Shown here: positions 1 through 11,161 of the stretch, piece by piece | Layout of the letters: every line of letters begins with the position of its first letter | Position numbering within the stretch: position 1 is the stretch's first letter | Source of the DNA: Ascaris suum | Taxonomy: Eukaryota; Nematoda; Chromadorea; Rhabditida; Ascarididae | Length of the DNA: 64,000 nt | Assembly (NCBI GenBank): GCA_013433145.1 | Contig: CM024187.1 | Coordinates: 22,288,826-22,352,825 of the forward strand | Direction of reading: 5' to 3' | Translations under genes and position numbers: made by a program | Notes under the pieces: model-generated | The model's database searches: none | Told to the model about the DNA's origin: nothing | Seen by the model: only the letters and a program-made list of their open reading frames with translations

Positions 1-339
1 TACTTATGTTGTTATCACTGGCGCACTTGCCTATTTTTGCAAGTAGGATGGAAGCAATCCAATACACAGAATAAGTATTAGACTTAAAAGTGAACTGTCC
101 TTATGCATTTCCTTGTTGGACTATCAGTTTGGCAAGCAGAGTGTCACAAAAAACACAAATGGACACTAGAAATTCAAAAGTCCACGTTTTGCTAAATTTA
201 CAGTAATTTCGGTTGTTTTTTTTTTCAAAAAAAAGTGTCATCTTTCAAGGAGATTGTTGATAATATAAATGAATAACAATATCAAGGAGTCAACATGAAG
301 AAAAAAAAATGTACATTCTAAATAGGAAATAATTTTCAG
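1..339. other. Intron or upstream sequence of the TRPA gene
   Basis: No exon recognised. The sequence is AT-rich with poly-T and poly-A runs and ends in the TTTTCAG acceptor of the first visible TRPA exon. It is probably the intron that follows the ankyrin-coding exons. Confidence 0.4.
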
Positions 340-392
340 AGTCATCGTGCGACGGCGAAGAAGTAATAACGTGGAGAGAGCTAAAAGATTTG
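340..392 (+). CDS. TRPA exon a: cytosolic pre-S1 segment
   Basis: The exon is bounded by a TTTTCAG acceptor and a GTAAGC donor. Read after two leftover bases it gives SSCDGEEVITWRELKDL with no stop and ends in phase 0, matching the next exon. No TRPA motif is visible in this short piece, so it rests on splice sites and frame only. Confidence 0.5.
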
Positions 393-3300
393 GTAAGCCT
401 TATAGCAAAACATTTGCAAATATCTCAAATTATTGAAAATGACGATAGCTGTTTTTCGCTTAATGAAATATTTTCGTTTATGAAAGAACATTTTCGTTGA
501 AAATAATTGACGTTGTATTGAGTGAAAACGGTGGATTGAATGCGAAATTCAGAGCGCTGTCGTATTAGTAAATGAGAGTCAACAAAACTCTATTCAACTC
601 TATTCTGCATAAAAACAGTAGAGAGAGGTATCAAATTTGCTCGAATACCGGATGCAGAATGACAAGACAACATGAGAGATGCTTTACCAACTGCTGGCCA
701 CAAACATCGGGATTAAAGGATAATGAACGTACCTTTCTACATTAATATAAAGGAAGAGTATAGATATGTTTGATGAAAGTTGGAGCCTTTCAAAACACTA
801 TATTTTTCTAGGATTCTCACCGTGTGGTGTTTTGATTCCACGCGATGTGCCCAGCACGCTAACCTATTCCCTTTTCCGTTTGAAATCCTCTTTCCTTATT
901 GCATTACGCCGTTGTCATTCCAAATTCGCGCTTGAAATCTGATGTATAGTGAAGATATACGCCGATAACGAAACAAAATTCATTAACGAATGTAGATGAA
1001 TGTGCAAATAGAGTTCGCTGAAAAATAAATTGCTTCTTTGGAGTATTTTTAACTAACGGAAATGTGTGAAATTTCAGAAAGATCGCAAGCAATGGGCCAT
1101 AATTCGACATCCGATGGTTTTGAATTTCGTCAACGAAAAACTTTTACAACGTGCAAAATTTTATGTCGCACATATTATTGCTTATCTTCTTTTCTTGTTG
1201 CTCTTATCGAGTTATATCTTCGATAAGAACGCTCTTCAAGACGTGCTCGCAACACTCTTTCTTATCGTCTTCGGATTTTGTTTGGTAATGACAATGACCT
1301 GGAATTTCTTAAAGACTTTCGCCCTTTTCGTTACCCCAATCACCATATAGAATCTTTTGCGCAGAACTGCACTTGTGATTTAGCTAAAACAATCGATGTC
1401 GTATTGTCTGATAACGCAGAATTTTGATCGGTACTTTGTAGAGCACCAGTTTTGTCGTTGTTTGGTGCATTGCTAAAAATTTGCATTTGGCAGAGAGCGT
1501 TAAGTCAGGTTAAAACTGCATCAGTATGCATCTCTTTCCATATATCTTTTCAGCAATTTCCATTCGGGAATCACGGAAAGTAAGAATAGAATAACCTCCG
1601 TAGTAGTTTCCAGGGTGATTCATTGAAAAGGAGTCCGAAACATCTAAAATCACATGAAAATTATTTGCATACGTGATGAGCATTTTACAATTAGTGGGAA
1701 TGCAGAACGTATCTTTCATAGTTCGAATATTTAGTCTGCACTTACTGCTTTAATTTGTCGAGGCAGTTTTTGAATACTTTTAATAAAATGTGGGCGCATT
1801 GCATTTTCAGGTGGAAAGGATCAATAATTTTAGGTGGTTAAAGGCGCAGTGAAATTACAAGCTGGAAAAGTAAGCAAGTGGTTCGTTGTTTCTTACTTAT
1901 TCAACATTACAACATATATCGCGACATTCCTCTTCATTTGGACACCACAGCTGTTCGCTTATAACGACTACAACCGTGATCTAAAGGTGTGTATGCCATC
2001 GAAGCATTGAAGCTTATTCAGTAAGGTGTCTCCAATCCCTTAAAACTTTTAGTTGATATAAACCTATAAGACTGCGACATTTTGAACCAAATAATTAGTT
2101 TCTGACGTCATTGAGCGATTCTAGTTGTTGTTCGAGACATTTCTTTATAATTTCTTCATCATTTCACTTGAAATCGCTCATAGAAACAGATGTCAGGAAG
2201 GTGCATGAGTGAAAATGAGCTGATTAAGCGTTCATTAATCGAAATATTTGAATCCGAAGATTTGTTATTGAGAAATAAAATTGGCATCACACATTCGACG
2301 TAATTTCGTCTATGCATTTGTAGCATTTCATCACATGGTTTCTTCCAATCGTAGCGATTATTTCCGCGTGGGTCAATTTTCTCTACATCCTTCGAAAGTC
2401 GCCGTACGGAATTTACATTCTCATGATGACCAGGATTTTATATTCCTTTTCACAGGTTCGTTCTTAAAGATCATCTTCTTTTCCAGCGGATTCCAATAAT
2501 TGTTTATTTCACATTTTGAACAGAATTAGTAAAAGAAGTTGAGTCGCTGCGAAAAAAAATGCTATCTTATCACTCATTGAAGGGGAGGGGGATGAGCCTC
2601 TATAAAAACGATTGAAGTGGAAGAACAATGATAAACAAGTTTGCCTTAAAGGAAAATTTTCCGATGAATTTTGCAAGCTTATGAAAGTGTATTTTCCACC
2701 ATTATATGTATTCCATTGCCCTCTCTCCTATCAAAGTGATAGCCGTGGTATGAAACGAAGAGAGTGCATAATAAGCAAATTCAACACCATAGCTTTTCTA
2801 ATTCATGAATGAAAGTCTCATATATTAGGCACAATAGTGCCATAACGCATGACATTGGATCTGCCTAGTTCATCATTTAATGCTGTGGTGAAAACAGTTA
2901 TACAGTAATTCGACCGCTTAAAAAGTAGTTAAGAAATGAATCTCACACTGCAGTCATAGAAGGGTTGCTCAAATTCAAAAACGGTTTGGAGGCAACCAGT
3001 TGAACACCCCCATAAGCTTGACATGATGTGTTTTCCTTAACTCCCATTAGTTCATGCTGGCATGGAGCACAGTTCATCCCGGAAAAACCTGCCGAATTCA
3101 TTTAAAAAAATGCGAGAACCTTTTTTATTACAGATTTGGGTTTAGTTTCTCATCAAAAACAATTGCACACAGATGGGTAAATCCGTAATATTTTCGTTAA
3201 TAGTAAGTGTTCGACTAGTGTTCTCCTATTGCCTAGTTATACTAAACGTTTTTACTAGGCGGCTAATCAACAATTTTTTACTCCTCATTGTATGTGGTGT

Positions 3301-6300
3301 CGCCTCGCTCAAATAGCCGTATTGCAATGGGAGGATTTTCTTTTTACAGATCGCAATAATATGGGTACCAACACTTCTAGCTTTCGCATTCGCATTTCAT
3401 TTAGTAATGCGTAACAGTGGAACCGAACCGTGGGAAGCCTCAGATGCCGTATGTGATGTTTGAGCTATTTGTTAATACATCCTATGTAGTTTAAAAAAGG
3501 AGCCATTGTTTGAAAGCTCAAATCGGTAGAAAAATTTCCACATTTATTATACGTTTACCTTTTTAATAATGCGTCATATGTTTTGCGAATATAACCGGTC
3601 ATCATTTTCAACATATTTAGATGATTCATTTGGATATCGCTGATGATTTATAGTAGAAATTAAAGCACTTCGAAGGCTGACTTAAAAATTAACTCTCCAT
3701 TAAAAGCAAATCAATTACCATAATCGATTAGAGTCGGCTGAAGTTTTCTGAATAACTTTATATCGATTGTTGCTATATACATTGATTTATGGCTGATGTT
3801 GATTGGCATAATCGATTAAGAGTGCTTCTCTCAGATTTTTTTTTTCGAGATGCGTTTGCCGATACACGCTTTCAACGCAACCCATTTGGCCAAACGCATG
3901 AAAAGTCTATTCGTTTAGTGTAAGAGTGACATCGTTGAAACGATATATTTCTAGTTTGCTCCGAATGCAACTGTGGCTCGAAAGCTACTTGCGATCTTTC
4001 AAGCGATCACCAAAACGTCCACAATGATGATAGGTAAGCGTTGCAACTATCCAGCTTCAATTGATCTCATCCCATTACCAGAAAGACTGAATATACCGAT
4101 CCAGTAGAGCGATTTTATGCAGAATCAATGTGAAAGGTGATTTTTTATTAGCATACTTTTCTACAATATATGTGGTGTTGTGCTCTCGACATCTATACAT
4201 GTACTACTTTTCATTGCTAGCTAATTCCATTGTCTCACTTATGCGCTTCATTACCTAAATATATACTTTATCATATTGCACTTGATTTCACTTTGTATAT
4301 CCCTGTTATATTGCATTTGCACACATTTGCACACAAAAAGGAACATTGATTGTGCGGGCTCGCCTCTAGAAGAATATGTTGCTTCAGTTCTGCATTAAAA
4401 AGTGATAAAGCCAAATTCTTCAATCCATGGTTGAATCAAGGCTGAGGCTATCGCGTGGCCTGGGACCAGCTACCCACTTCCCTCCCTGCTTGACTCAGAG
4501 TTAGCAAGTCATTGGCAAACAGAACGTTATTCACATCAAAGTCGTACAATAAGCTCAGATCAAAACCACGTATGAAAATATCCATAAAAAAGGAGAGGAA
4601 GGATGCTTAATGTTTTATCACATGAAACGTTTTGATCTAATAATGTTTTCCTTTACCTGTTTTATGGAATTATCATAAACAAACTCAGCAGATAAGTTTT
4701 CGAACAAGAGTACTGGAAGAACGTGAATTCTAAAGAGAGTGTCAGCTTTGGGAGTGAACCTGAGAATCGAGATGATGTTGCTTTCCACTTATCTCATTTG
4801 CTTTTAACATAAACTGGCTGTGCCATATGATCGTTATTACTAGTAGGGTGGTGATGAAATGATGATTTTACTATTCAATCCACAACCAGTAGAAATGGGA
4901 TTTGGCATATCATTGTAAACTTGTAAACAGCTGACGGATTTTCAGGAGAGGTTGATGCGGACAATGTGCTCGAACGAAAAGAATGGATTCCTAATTTGCT
5001 ATTGCTAGCCTTCGAGATTACTACAGTGATCTTGCTTATGAACTTGATGGTATAGCTTTATAAGCATTTGTTCGCAAACCGTTTTTTTTTTGCTGCTCAA
5101 TTCAAGAATGCAGCTCTATCGACTAATCAAAATTTCTGAAAGATTAAGCAATATAAGAAGAATGAGAACACTCTAGGTGGATTAGTGGAACGCTTTTTTA
5201 CGAGACTTCACCAAGATTTCACGATTGTTATGGTAGATTTCTTCACCTTCTTTTTGTCAAAAACTTCTGCCACCTGTTGTGGATAGATTGGGTCATTTGA
5301 AAACGCTGTTGGCTTTATACTAAGCCGTTTGCTTTGGGAATCCTGATTGCTCGCATTAGTTTTGAAAAGGAACATTTCGTAAAGTGAAATAAATGATCAA
5401 CGTTTAGTCATGCACTTGCCAACACTGCAAAGATTTCATTCTATCGTCTAAATCACTGAAGCCTTTTGAGTAACTAATTTCGCACTTTATAGATAAAAGG
5501 ATTTTGGGAATGAAAATTGACGAACAACCATAGGCCATACCTATTGTCACTACATGCAATTCCAAGCCAGTTAAATTTCAGATCTCATTAGCCGTGGGTG
5601 ATGTGAACGAATTGCGGCACTCAGCTCAAGCGAAACTTCTCGAAATCAAGGTAACCACTTTTAATTGTTTTTGCAAAACTTCAATATAGCAATACGTCAA
5701 GGATTTATTTGTGTTGGTGATTCTAGTGCGGCAGAAAGTGAAAAGCAAATCTGCTGTGCGAAGTTGAAATCATCACCTGTATTGCCGTATGCTGCAACTG
5801 CTTTGAAAGTAGGATACCTAGAATCTTTTTTTTTTCAGCAGAAGAAAGCATCGGTCCACTGCCCAAGACGTTGAAAGAACACTTCAAACTGAAGCCTAGC
5901 GAAGAACAGTGCTAAAAATTTCAAGGAAGAATTATGGAGATCATCTTCGCACAGATTGAGTATATTTGGATTGAAATTTTTTAAGAAGTATTACTATAAC
6001 AAGCATGAGGGAAAGTTACACAAGGAGTACATTAGCTTATGTCATGAAATAAATGTTGCAGAAATCATATGCCGTTATTTCGACAAGATAAAGCGCATCT
6101 TTAAGAAAAGTGGAAAATGGAGGATTTTTGTGAAAAAACATTGAAATCGTCACATAAAATCGCCTATTCAATTAATTTTTATTTGCAAATGACTCCTCTG
6201 ATACGTTTACCGAAATCTGTTATGGAATATGGATTTACGAAAACAAGTCAGTTTGCAATTTTTTCACGCATTTCTTGAAGATGAGCAATATGTTTGTGAG

Positions 6301-9163
6301 CCATGCAAAGAAAGAAAACTGTTCAAGAAGAATATTATGTCTTCTCATGACATTAGAAGGCCTATTTTCGACTCGTGATGCTCTTTAGTTGATGAGTTTT
6401 AAAATTGTTCCACAGAAAGCGAAATATTAGTAGGCGATTGTTTGCAGGTGACGTTTGCAATTGAAGCGTTGCAGCTATCAGAAACCTGTGACTGCCTGCC
6501 TAAAATCAACCTGCTCCATAGACAACGCACCAATAACGTTCTTGTTATTGACAACGATGGGCAAGCTTTCACTGCTCATAAAAACTTCGACTTCGGAGAG
6601 CGTAATGGAGGTGATAGCGATTTCCATTGAACTCTTTCCGCTGTGCAGATATTTTCCACCATTAGGACTCAACCCACTCTCCTTGTGTTTGTTCCTAGCC
6701 ATTCTCCGGCATCAGTCTAATAACGCCTTCCCACACAACGCATTACCTATCCAATAGTCAGTTGAGAACTTGTGAACAACTAGACAGCACTTACTTCATT
6801 GTTTCTGATCGATAGCTCTTGACAGCAGTGATGGACAATCGTTCTTGATATTTGGCAACATTACAAATCGTTTACTACACAGAAAGACACCATTATACTG
6901 AGCAAGAAAACAAGTTGACTGAAGTATTCTCGGATGCAATTTCGGCGTCGTTTGGTTAGATAAAGTGGAAGGCGGATAAGAATTGCCATCGATATGTCGG
7001 AGTTTTTATGGAGGTTTAAGGGTAAAGAAGCTACTGCGCAACCTGTAAGGTCTCTTCGCTACGAATCTAGAAGTTGACGCTTTGCAGATAAATCCAGTCG
7101 TGATGATAGCACCCGACTTGCAAGTGAGGCAAATGCGTATGGTGGAAGAATGACAAGCACAAAACCAGAAATGGGATTCTTGAGGTTATTTCTTTATTAC
7201 TTCTTTTAAATAAATGTGATCAAATCATCGGTGGCACATCTCATGAACTCTTCGTATGCTTCCATGACATTCTCCTTCAATGCTCATATCAAAGCTCGTT
7301 CTCTGATACCTACTTAAAGAATGCGCGTTTCTCGTTTGCAACGACACAATGGATGAGGAAGTCTAGGGCAACTTATAACAGTAATATGTTTTTGCACAAG
7401 GACAAAAGCGATAGCGAAACTCGTAAGGCCAACGCTAGTTAAGGTTTCAGATTTTCCTAACGTAATCGAGATAACGATGGAAAAATGCTCTCGTTCAGAT
7501 ACCGAAAGACCATGTTTCGGGTCGTTGCTGCCCTTCAGACCCTTTGTTTCTGCCTTTTAACATGATATACCTACACCATACTATGAAATGAATTCAAATT
7601 TTGAATCATTTTTTAAACCGAATTCTCTTGTTGTAAAATCTGCAATTTTCGGACTGAGTTGTCGCCAAGTTTCAGCATCTTTTGATTTATCAAGTCGTCT
7701 CAAAAATCCGTGGAAATCATTTGAAAACATGTTCCGAGGAAACTGAAAAATAAATGCTGTCATAATTATGCGACACTTCCGTTCGTTGCTGAATTTTTTT
7801 TTTCGACTTTCACTTTAAAAAAAGAAAAGAATGAAATCTCCACTCTTGTTCCCATGGTATATAGACAAATGGTTTAGGCACAGTATCCATCCAGCTCCAT
7901 CGTCGTTCAGCAGTACTGAGCAATCCAATCCTCCTGCTCCAAGTGCGCCTGTACAGACGAGCTATTCATACTCTTCTGCTACTGCAACAACCACGTTCTA
8001 TACTCCTCCTAACCAACTGAAGACTGTACCTAAAGTAAGTTTAAACATTGCTGCCTCTATCCTCCCCTCTTGTAGTGCCCCAGAAGCTTCAACTTTTAGT
8101 GACAAACCTTTCATAACAGTATCCTTCGCTTGAATTCTCTGTATGTGCTTATATGAAAGCTGCTAACTTCTTGGTCCTCATTCTCATCTTTTACAATCCT
8201 TCCGAAGAAATACTGAGTCGATATAGTAGAAAGTGAGATAAAGCAGGCGTAACGAAGTTCCTATTTTTTGCAGTATAAGTATCATTGAGCGAATGGACCG
8301 TAATCTACTGTTACAGCTCCATACTGTCGTTTCCGAGCACACTCTAATTGCCTGATTACAGAAATATATTTCTTTATTATTGCACATACGCCCTGTAACT
8401 TACTAAAATTTTGCTGGCCATGCCATAGCTGCTTCATGTCTCCGTGTTTTTTATCTGCGTCTTCATGTAATTTTTGCGTGTAGGTGTGAATGCGGATAAA
8501 CGTAAGTTTCTTCATGAAGATTTGTATATGTGAGCTACCGACGCGGTTGAGAAGCACATTATCGGGTCTTATGCCACTAATTTTGGAACTTCCTACACCT
8601 GGGCTGCCTAACCATAAAATTGCACAGAGTAAGTGTCGTGGCTGGGCCATCCGAGGATGCACGACAAAAAATTCGGCAAATAAAGCCCATTGGATGAAAG
8701 CACATGCAACATTTTCTGTCGTATTTCCTCACTTGGTCCATCTGTTACCATACCAATGAATGACGCGATCCTGCCAAACGTTAGAGCTTGTTGCTAACAT
8801 TGGGCCTTACATCAACATTCAAGTTCCAGCAGGAGTTTGCACATGCACCTGTACGGATCGTTTTCTTCGAGTGTAATTGTGCATGAGGATATGAACATTT
8901 TGCAGATTTATCATGTGCGTTTTCCTACCGGAGAGCGAGGGATGCGTCTGGAGAAACGTTCAGTAAGGGGTCGAACTGTGCAAGTGATGCTCGACGGCGC
9001 TATCGTACAACTCGAAGAGGGCGCTGAGTCGGGCATCGAGGTTTTCAACGGTAAAATAGAAGGAAAAAAAACGAACGATGTGGGCGCTGATCCGGAGGGA
9101 ATGGATCGCAAATTTGCTCGTTGGCTAATTGGGCTCGACTGGTCCAGCTTACTTGATATATAA
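340..9163 (+). CDS. TRPA-family cation channel, C-terminal half (11 exons, 5' end outside window)
   Basis: Joined exons: 340-392, 1078-1284, 1834-1986, 3173-3289, 3350-3448, 3955-4033, 4946-5049, 5582-5650, 6448-6610, 7895-8034, 8906-9163. Their sum is 1442 bp, or 2 bases plus 480 codons including the stop. The protein would be a plasma-membrane non-selective cation channel of the ankyrin TRP class, whose family members sense irritants or temperature. The visible part runs pre-S1, S1 (AHIIAYLLFLLLLSSYIF), S2, S3, a probable S4, S5 (WVPTLLAFAFAFHLV), pore helix and filter region (TSTMMIGEVDAD), S6 (ITTVILLMNLMISLAVGDV) and a cytosolic tail. The MMIGE pore motif and the LMN-x6-VGDV stretch ending S6 are typical of TRPA1-like channels. 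Ankyrin repeats and the start codon must lie left of base 340. Weakest points are the first exon, the S4 exon and the Ser/Pro-rich tail exon. Whether this is the worm trpa-1 or trpa-2 orthologue cannot be decided here. Confidence 0.85.
1078..1284 (+). CDS. TRPA exon b: S1 and S2
   Basis: Phase 0 in and out, with acceptor ATTTCAG and donor GTAATG. It starts KDRKQWAIIRHPMVLNFVNE, the HP-x-V-x-x-F-x-x-x-K segment TRPA1 channels carry just before S1. Two hydrophobic helices follow, S1 from about residue 27 and S2 at the end of the exon. Confidence 0.85.
1834..1986 (+). CDS. TRPA exon c: S2-S3 linker and S3
   Basis: 51 codons, phase 0 on both sides. An upstream TTTTCAG at 1810 gives stops in all frames, so the TTTTAG ending at 1833 is taken as acceptor. 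The hydrophobic stretch VSYLFNITTYIATFLFIW fits S3, preceded by an amphipathic KLQAGKVSKWF linker. Confidence 0.8.
3173..3289 (+). CDS. TRPA exon d: probable S4 and S4-S5 linker
   Basis: Exons c and e would otherwise leave the channel without S4. This 39-codon segment has a CACACAG acceptor and a GTATGT donor, is phase 0 on both sides, and encodes a hydrophobic stretch with paired arginines (LVILNVFTRRLINNFLLLI), as expected for TRPA S4. The following intron would be only 60 bp. The assignment is by elimination and phase, and similarity to known S4 sequences is modest. Confidence 0.45.
3350..3448 (+). CDS. TRPA exon e: S5
   Basis: 33 codons, phase 0 in and out, acceptor TTTACAG, donor GTATGT. 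IAIIWVPTLLAFAFAFHLVM is S5 with the FAFAFHL core shared by TRPA channels, followed by the start of the pore turret. Confidence 0.88.
3955..4033 (+). CDS. TRPA exon f: pore helix
   Basis: Acceptor TTTCTAG, donor GTAAGC, leaving one base. It encodes KLLAIFQAITKTSTMMIG, the pore helix and the start of the MM-(I/L)-G-(E/D) filter motif of TRPA1-type channels. Confidence 0.88.
4946..5049 (+). CDS. TRPA exon g: filter exit and S6
   Basis: Two bases complete the glycine codon shared with exon f, then EVDADNVLE and the S6 helix LLLAFEITTVILLMNLM. Donor GTATAG, phase 0 out. Confidence 0.88.
5582..5650 (+). CDS. TRPA exon h: S6 end and TRP-like helix
   Basis: 23 codons, phase 0 on both sides. ISLAVGDVNELRHSAQAKLL matches the post-S6 helix of TRPA channels (LAVGD-(I/V) followed by a His/Ala/Lys helix). 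Confidence 0.9.
6448..6610 (+). CDS. TRPA exon i: cytosolic C-terminal region
   Basis: Acceptor TTTGCAG, phase 0 in, one base out at donor GTGATA. It starts VTFAIEALQLSETCDC, a continuation of the post-S6 helix. If the donor is not used, the frame stops 18 bases later at 6628-6630, giving a short-tail form. Confidence 0.75.
7895..8034 (+). CDS. TRPA exon j: Ser/Pro/Thr-rich tail segment (tentative)
   Basis: A 140-bp segment ending at a strong GTAAGT donor. Read after one leftover base it encodes a low-complexity Ser/Pro/Thr/Tyr-rich stretch such as STEQSNPPAPSAPVQTSYSY, and it ends in phase 0, as the last exon needs. Base composition is more coding-like than its surroundings. The acceptor (ATCCAG) is weak, so the left boundary may differ. 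Confidence 0.5.
8906..9163 (+). CDS. TRPA exon k: terminal exon with stop codon
   Basis: Acceptor TTTTGCAG, phase 0, 85 codons then TAA at 9161-9163. GC content is higher than in the flanks. It encodes a charged tail (YHVRFPTGERGMRLEKRSV ... DRKFARWLIGLDWSSLLDI). An AATAAA signal lies about 300 bp downstream. I do not recognise a domain in it. Confidence 0.7.
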   Translation: MYHVRFPTGERGMRLEKRSVRGRTVQVMLDGAIVQLEEGAESGIEVFNGKIEGKKTNDVGADPEGMDRKFARWLIGLDWSSLLDI

Positions 9164-9459
9164 TTGTTTTTTCTCAGTAAACTGTCTCTGTGTTAATTTT
9201 GGAAAAAAAGGGATCTCAGACGCGCGAAATGGAGATGTAAACGCCCCATAAAGTGTCGAAAAAAAAAACATAGAAATCGACTTTCGTTCGAAATGAGAGG
9301 AGGCGGAAAGAGACATGATGGAAAAAATTGCATACTGCTTTTGCAACGATCGGCCCAACTCCATTACTCGTCCCTTCATTTAATAGAATCAATCTGTATA
9401 TATACTTTTCTCTGAAATACTTTCCCCTGTTCAGTGTTCATAACAACGCATTGCAATGA

Positions 9460-9465
9460 AATAAA
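9460..9465 (+). terminator. Candidate polyadenylation signal of the TRPA gene
   Basis: Perfect AATAAA hexamer about 300 bp after the TRPA stop codon. It is the only canonical one I noticed in the first few hundred bases downstream. Confidence 0.4.
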
Positions 9466-11128
9466 GTACACGTTGCTTAAGATCGCAAACATTTTTGTAA
9501 CTCACTTTTTTCCATATTTCACAGATCTCCTCAAAGTGGTTTCCTTTCCTGCAGGCTGCCAGCGCAATGAAAGAAGAAACTCTGAACAGTGGCAAATATG
9601 AAACAAACAGTGGCCAATGAATCTAGCCATGCGCTTGATTGATATGGAGGTCGATCCTGCATACGGGAATCTTTCTTCTTGCAGTTCTTCTTCTTCAATG
9701 CTCTAGATTTTAGAATGACTTAAACTTTGCGGACCCTTTGCGGGAATTTAAACACAAGTTGAGCTGCCCCTTGAAGAACGTGCTTGGGCGAAGGCCGATT
9801 CCATCGATTCTAAACGAGAAGGCATTTTTGGATAAGACTGCATAAGAGCTGTGTGTATAAATTTTTGCGAGTGCATTTGCCTGCGTTCGGACAACAGGAC
9901 AATGACCTCGTTGCTCTCATTTCGCTAAACGCTTTCGAGCCTCGCATAAATGAAATGTATAAATAAAATTCGCCGCTGGATGCAGTTCTTCGATATGAAT
10001 TAAAGCATCAGCAGTATGCATGGGAAGTAGTAGAAGATGCTATACAGATGAGTCCCCTGGGAGATAAAGCGAGTGCGGAAGGAGTGAACAGCTATAGGCG
10101 ATGGCATATCAACGTGATCCGTACGACCTACTGGAGTCCTGGAATGCCGTACGACCTAAGGAATCCAGGAACGGCATGGAATCCTAGAAATGCTTGTTCC
10201 AGGTAAGGAGCTGCATGGGAAGACGACTCAGAGGAGGATGGCCGGGGCCTCTTTTCATTTGCTAGAGTGAACGAAATGTCGCAATTCCGAAACCGCTGGT
10301 GCTCTACAACTGTAGAGGAAGATGTTGCGTGGTTCTCAAGACAGCTGTCTTCCATGGCATTTTCCGACACCTCTCGCGTTGACAGTATGCTTCTTGCTTT
10401 TCCAACAAAGCACCGATTAGTTGAAAATTATTATATTTGTCTTAAAAAGGCTGAGTCGAGGATATCAGAAGATCAGGTAGCCAGTTGAATCGACTACTTA
10501 TTAACCTACTGCTCCTCCACTAGAAACTACTTTTACCGTATCGGTTTAGAATCAAATTTTGCCGCGTCGTTCAGCTTTACTGCTTTTCATTTGCTTTTCT
10601 TTGCAACATCAGGTGAACTCGTTGCATTACAACCCTTACCTTTGGAATCGTTTACATATCACGTCAACCTTAGTCAACTGGCCATTCCGGACCCTTCCAT
10701 TGGATTGCACACCGCTTAACTGGAGTTGTACTGATGACAAATGCGTCTAGCAATTTTTTTCTCTAAGTCACTGCTGTATCAATAGCATTCCATGTAGTTC
10801 CCTTCCGAATGCATGCATATTTGATAAATCTGTTGATGCGATTGGCATTCGTAAACATTTCGACCTCCCTCAAGCTACAGTCTTCACCGAGCTAATGAAA
10901 TAAGCCATTCCGATGTTGCATTGGTTTTGCAGAAAGCTTGAAACCGACTTGTGACTCAAAAATGCTTCTGTGAAAGAATCCGTGCTGTTTAATGAGGCAA
11001 ACAATATTTTGAGCACATGCCTGATTTCACCGATTAATTTATCCTTTAAGCTAAATTTTGCAAACGAAACTTGGATGCCGACATCTCATGTGAGAAAATT
11101 TCAAACGAATCTGCAAAACATTTTTTTT

Positions 11129-11161
11129 GGAGGTGGGAGGGGGAGGGGGGGAGAGACGGGG
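11129..11161 (+). repeat. G-rich tract
   Basis: After a T8 run the plus strand carries several runs of three to seven G separated by single A or T bases, ending in GACGGGG. This fits the G-quadruplex pattern. It is intergenic and its role is unknown. Confidence 0.6.

Noticed and set aside
8282..8662. Minus-strand frame in a TRPA intron with IRPDNVLLNRVG, reminiscent of the kinase KPDN-(V/L)-LL motif.
   Set aside because: No HRD, DFG or APE motif nearby and no splice structure; probably coincidence or a very old fragment.
10559..10750. Plus-strand frame that looks like a small secreted peptide (hydrophobic start, two Cys).
   Set aside because: It begins with TTG, not ATG, and there is no upstream exon or other coding evidence.
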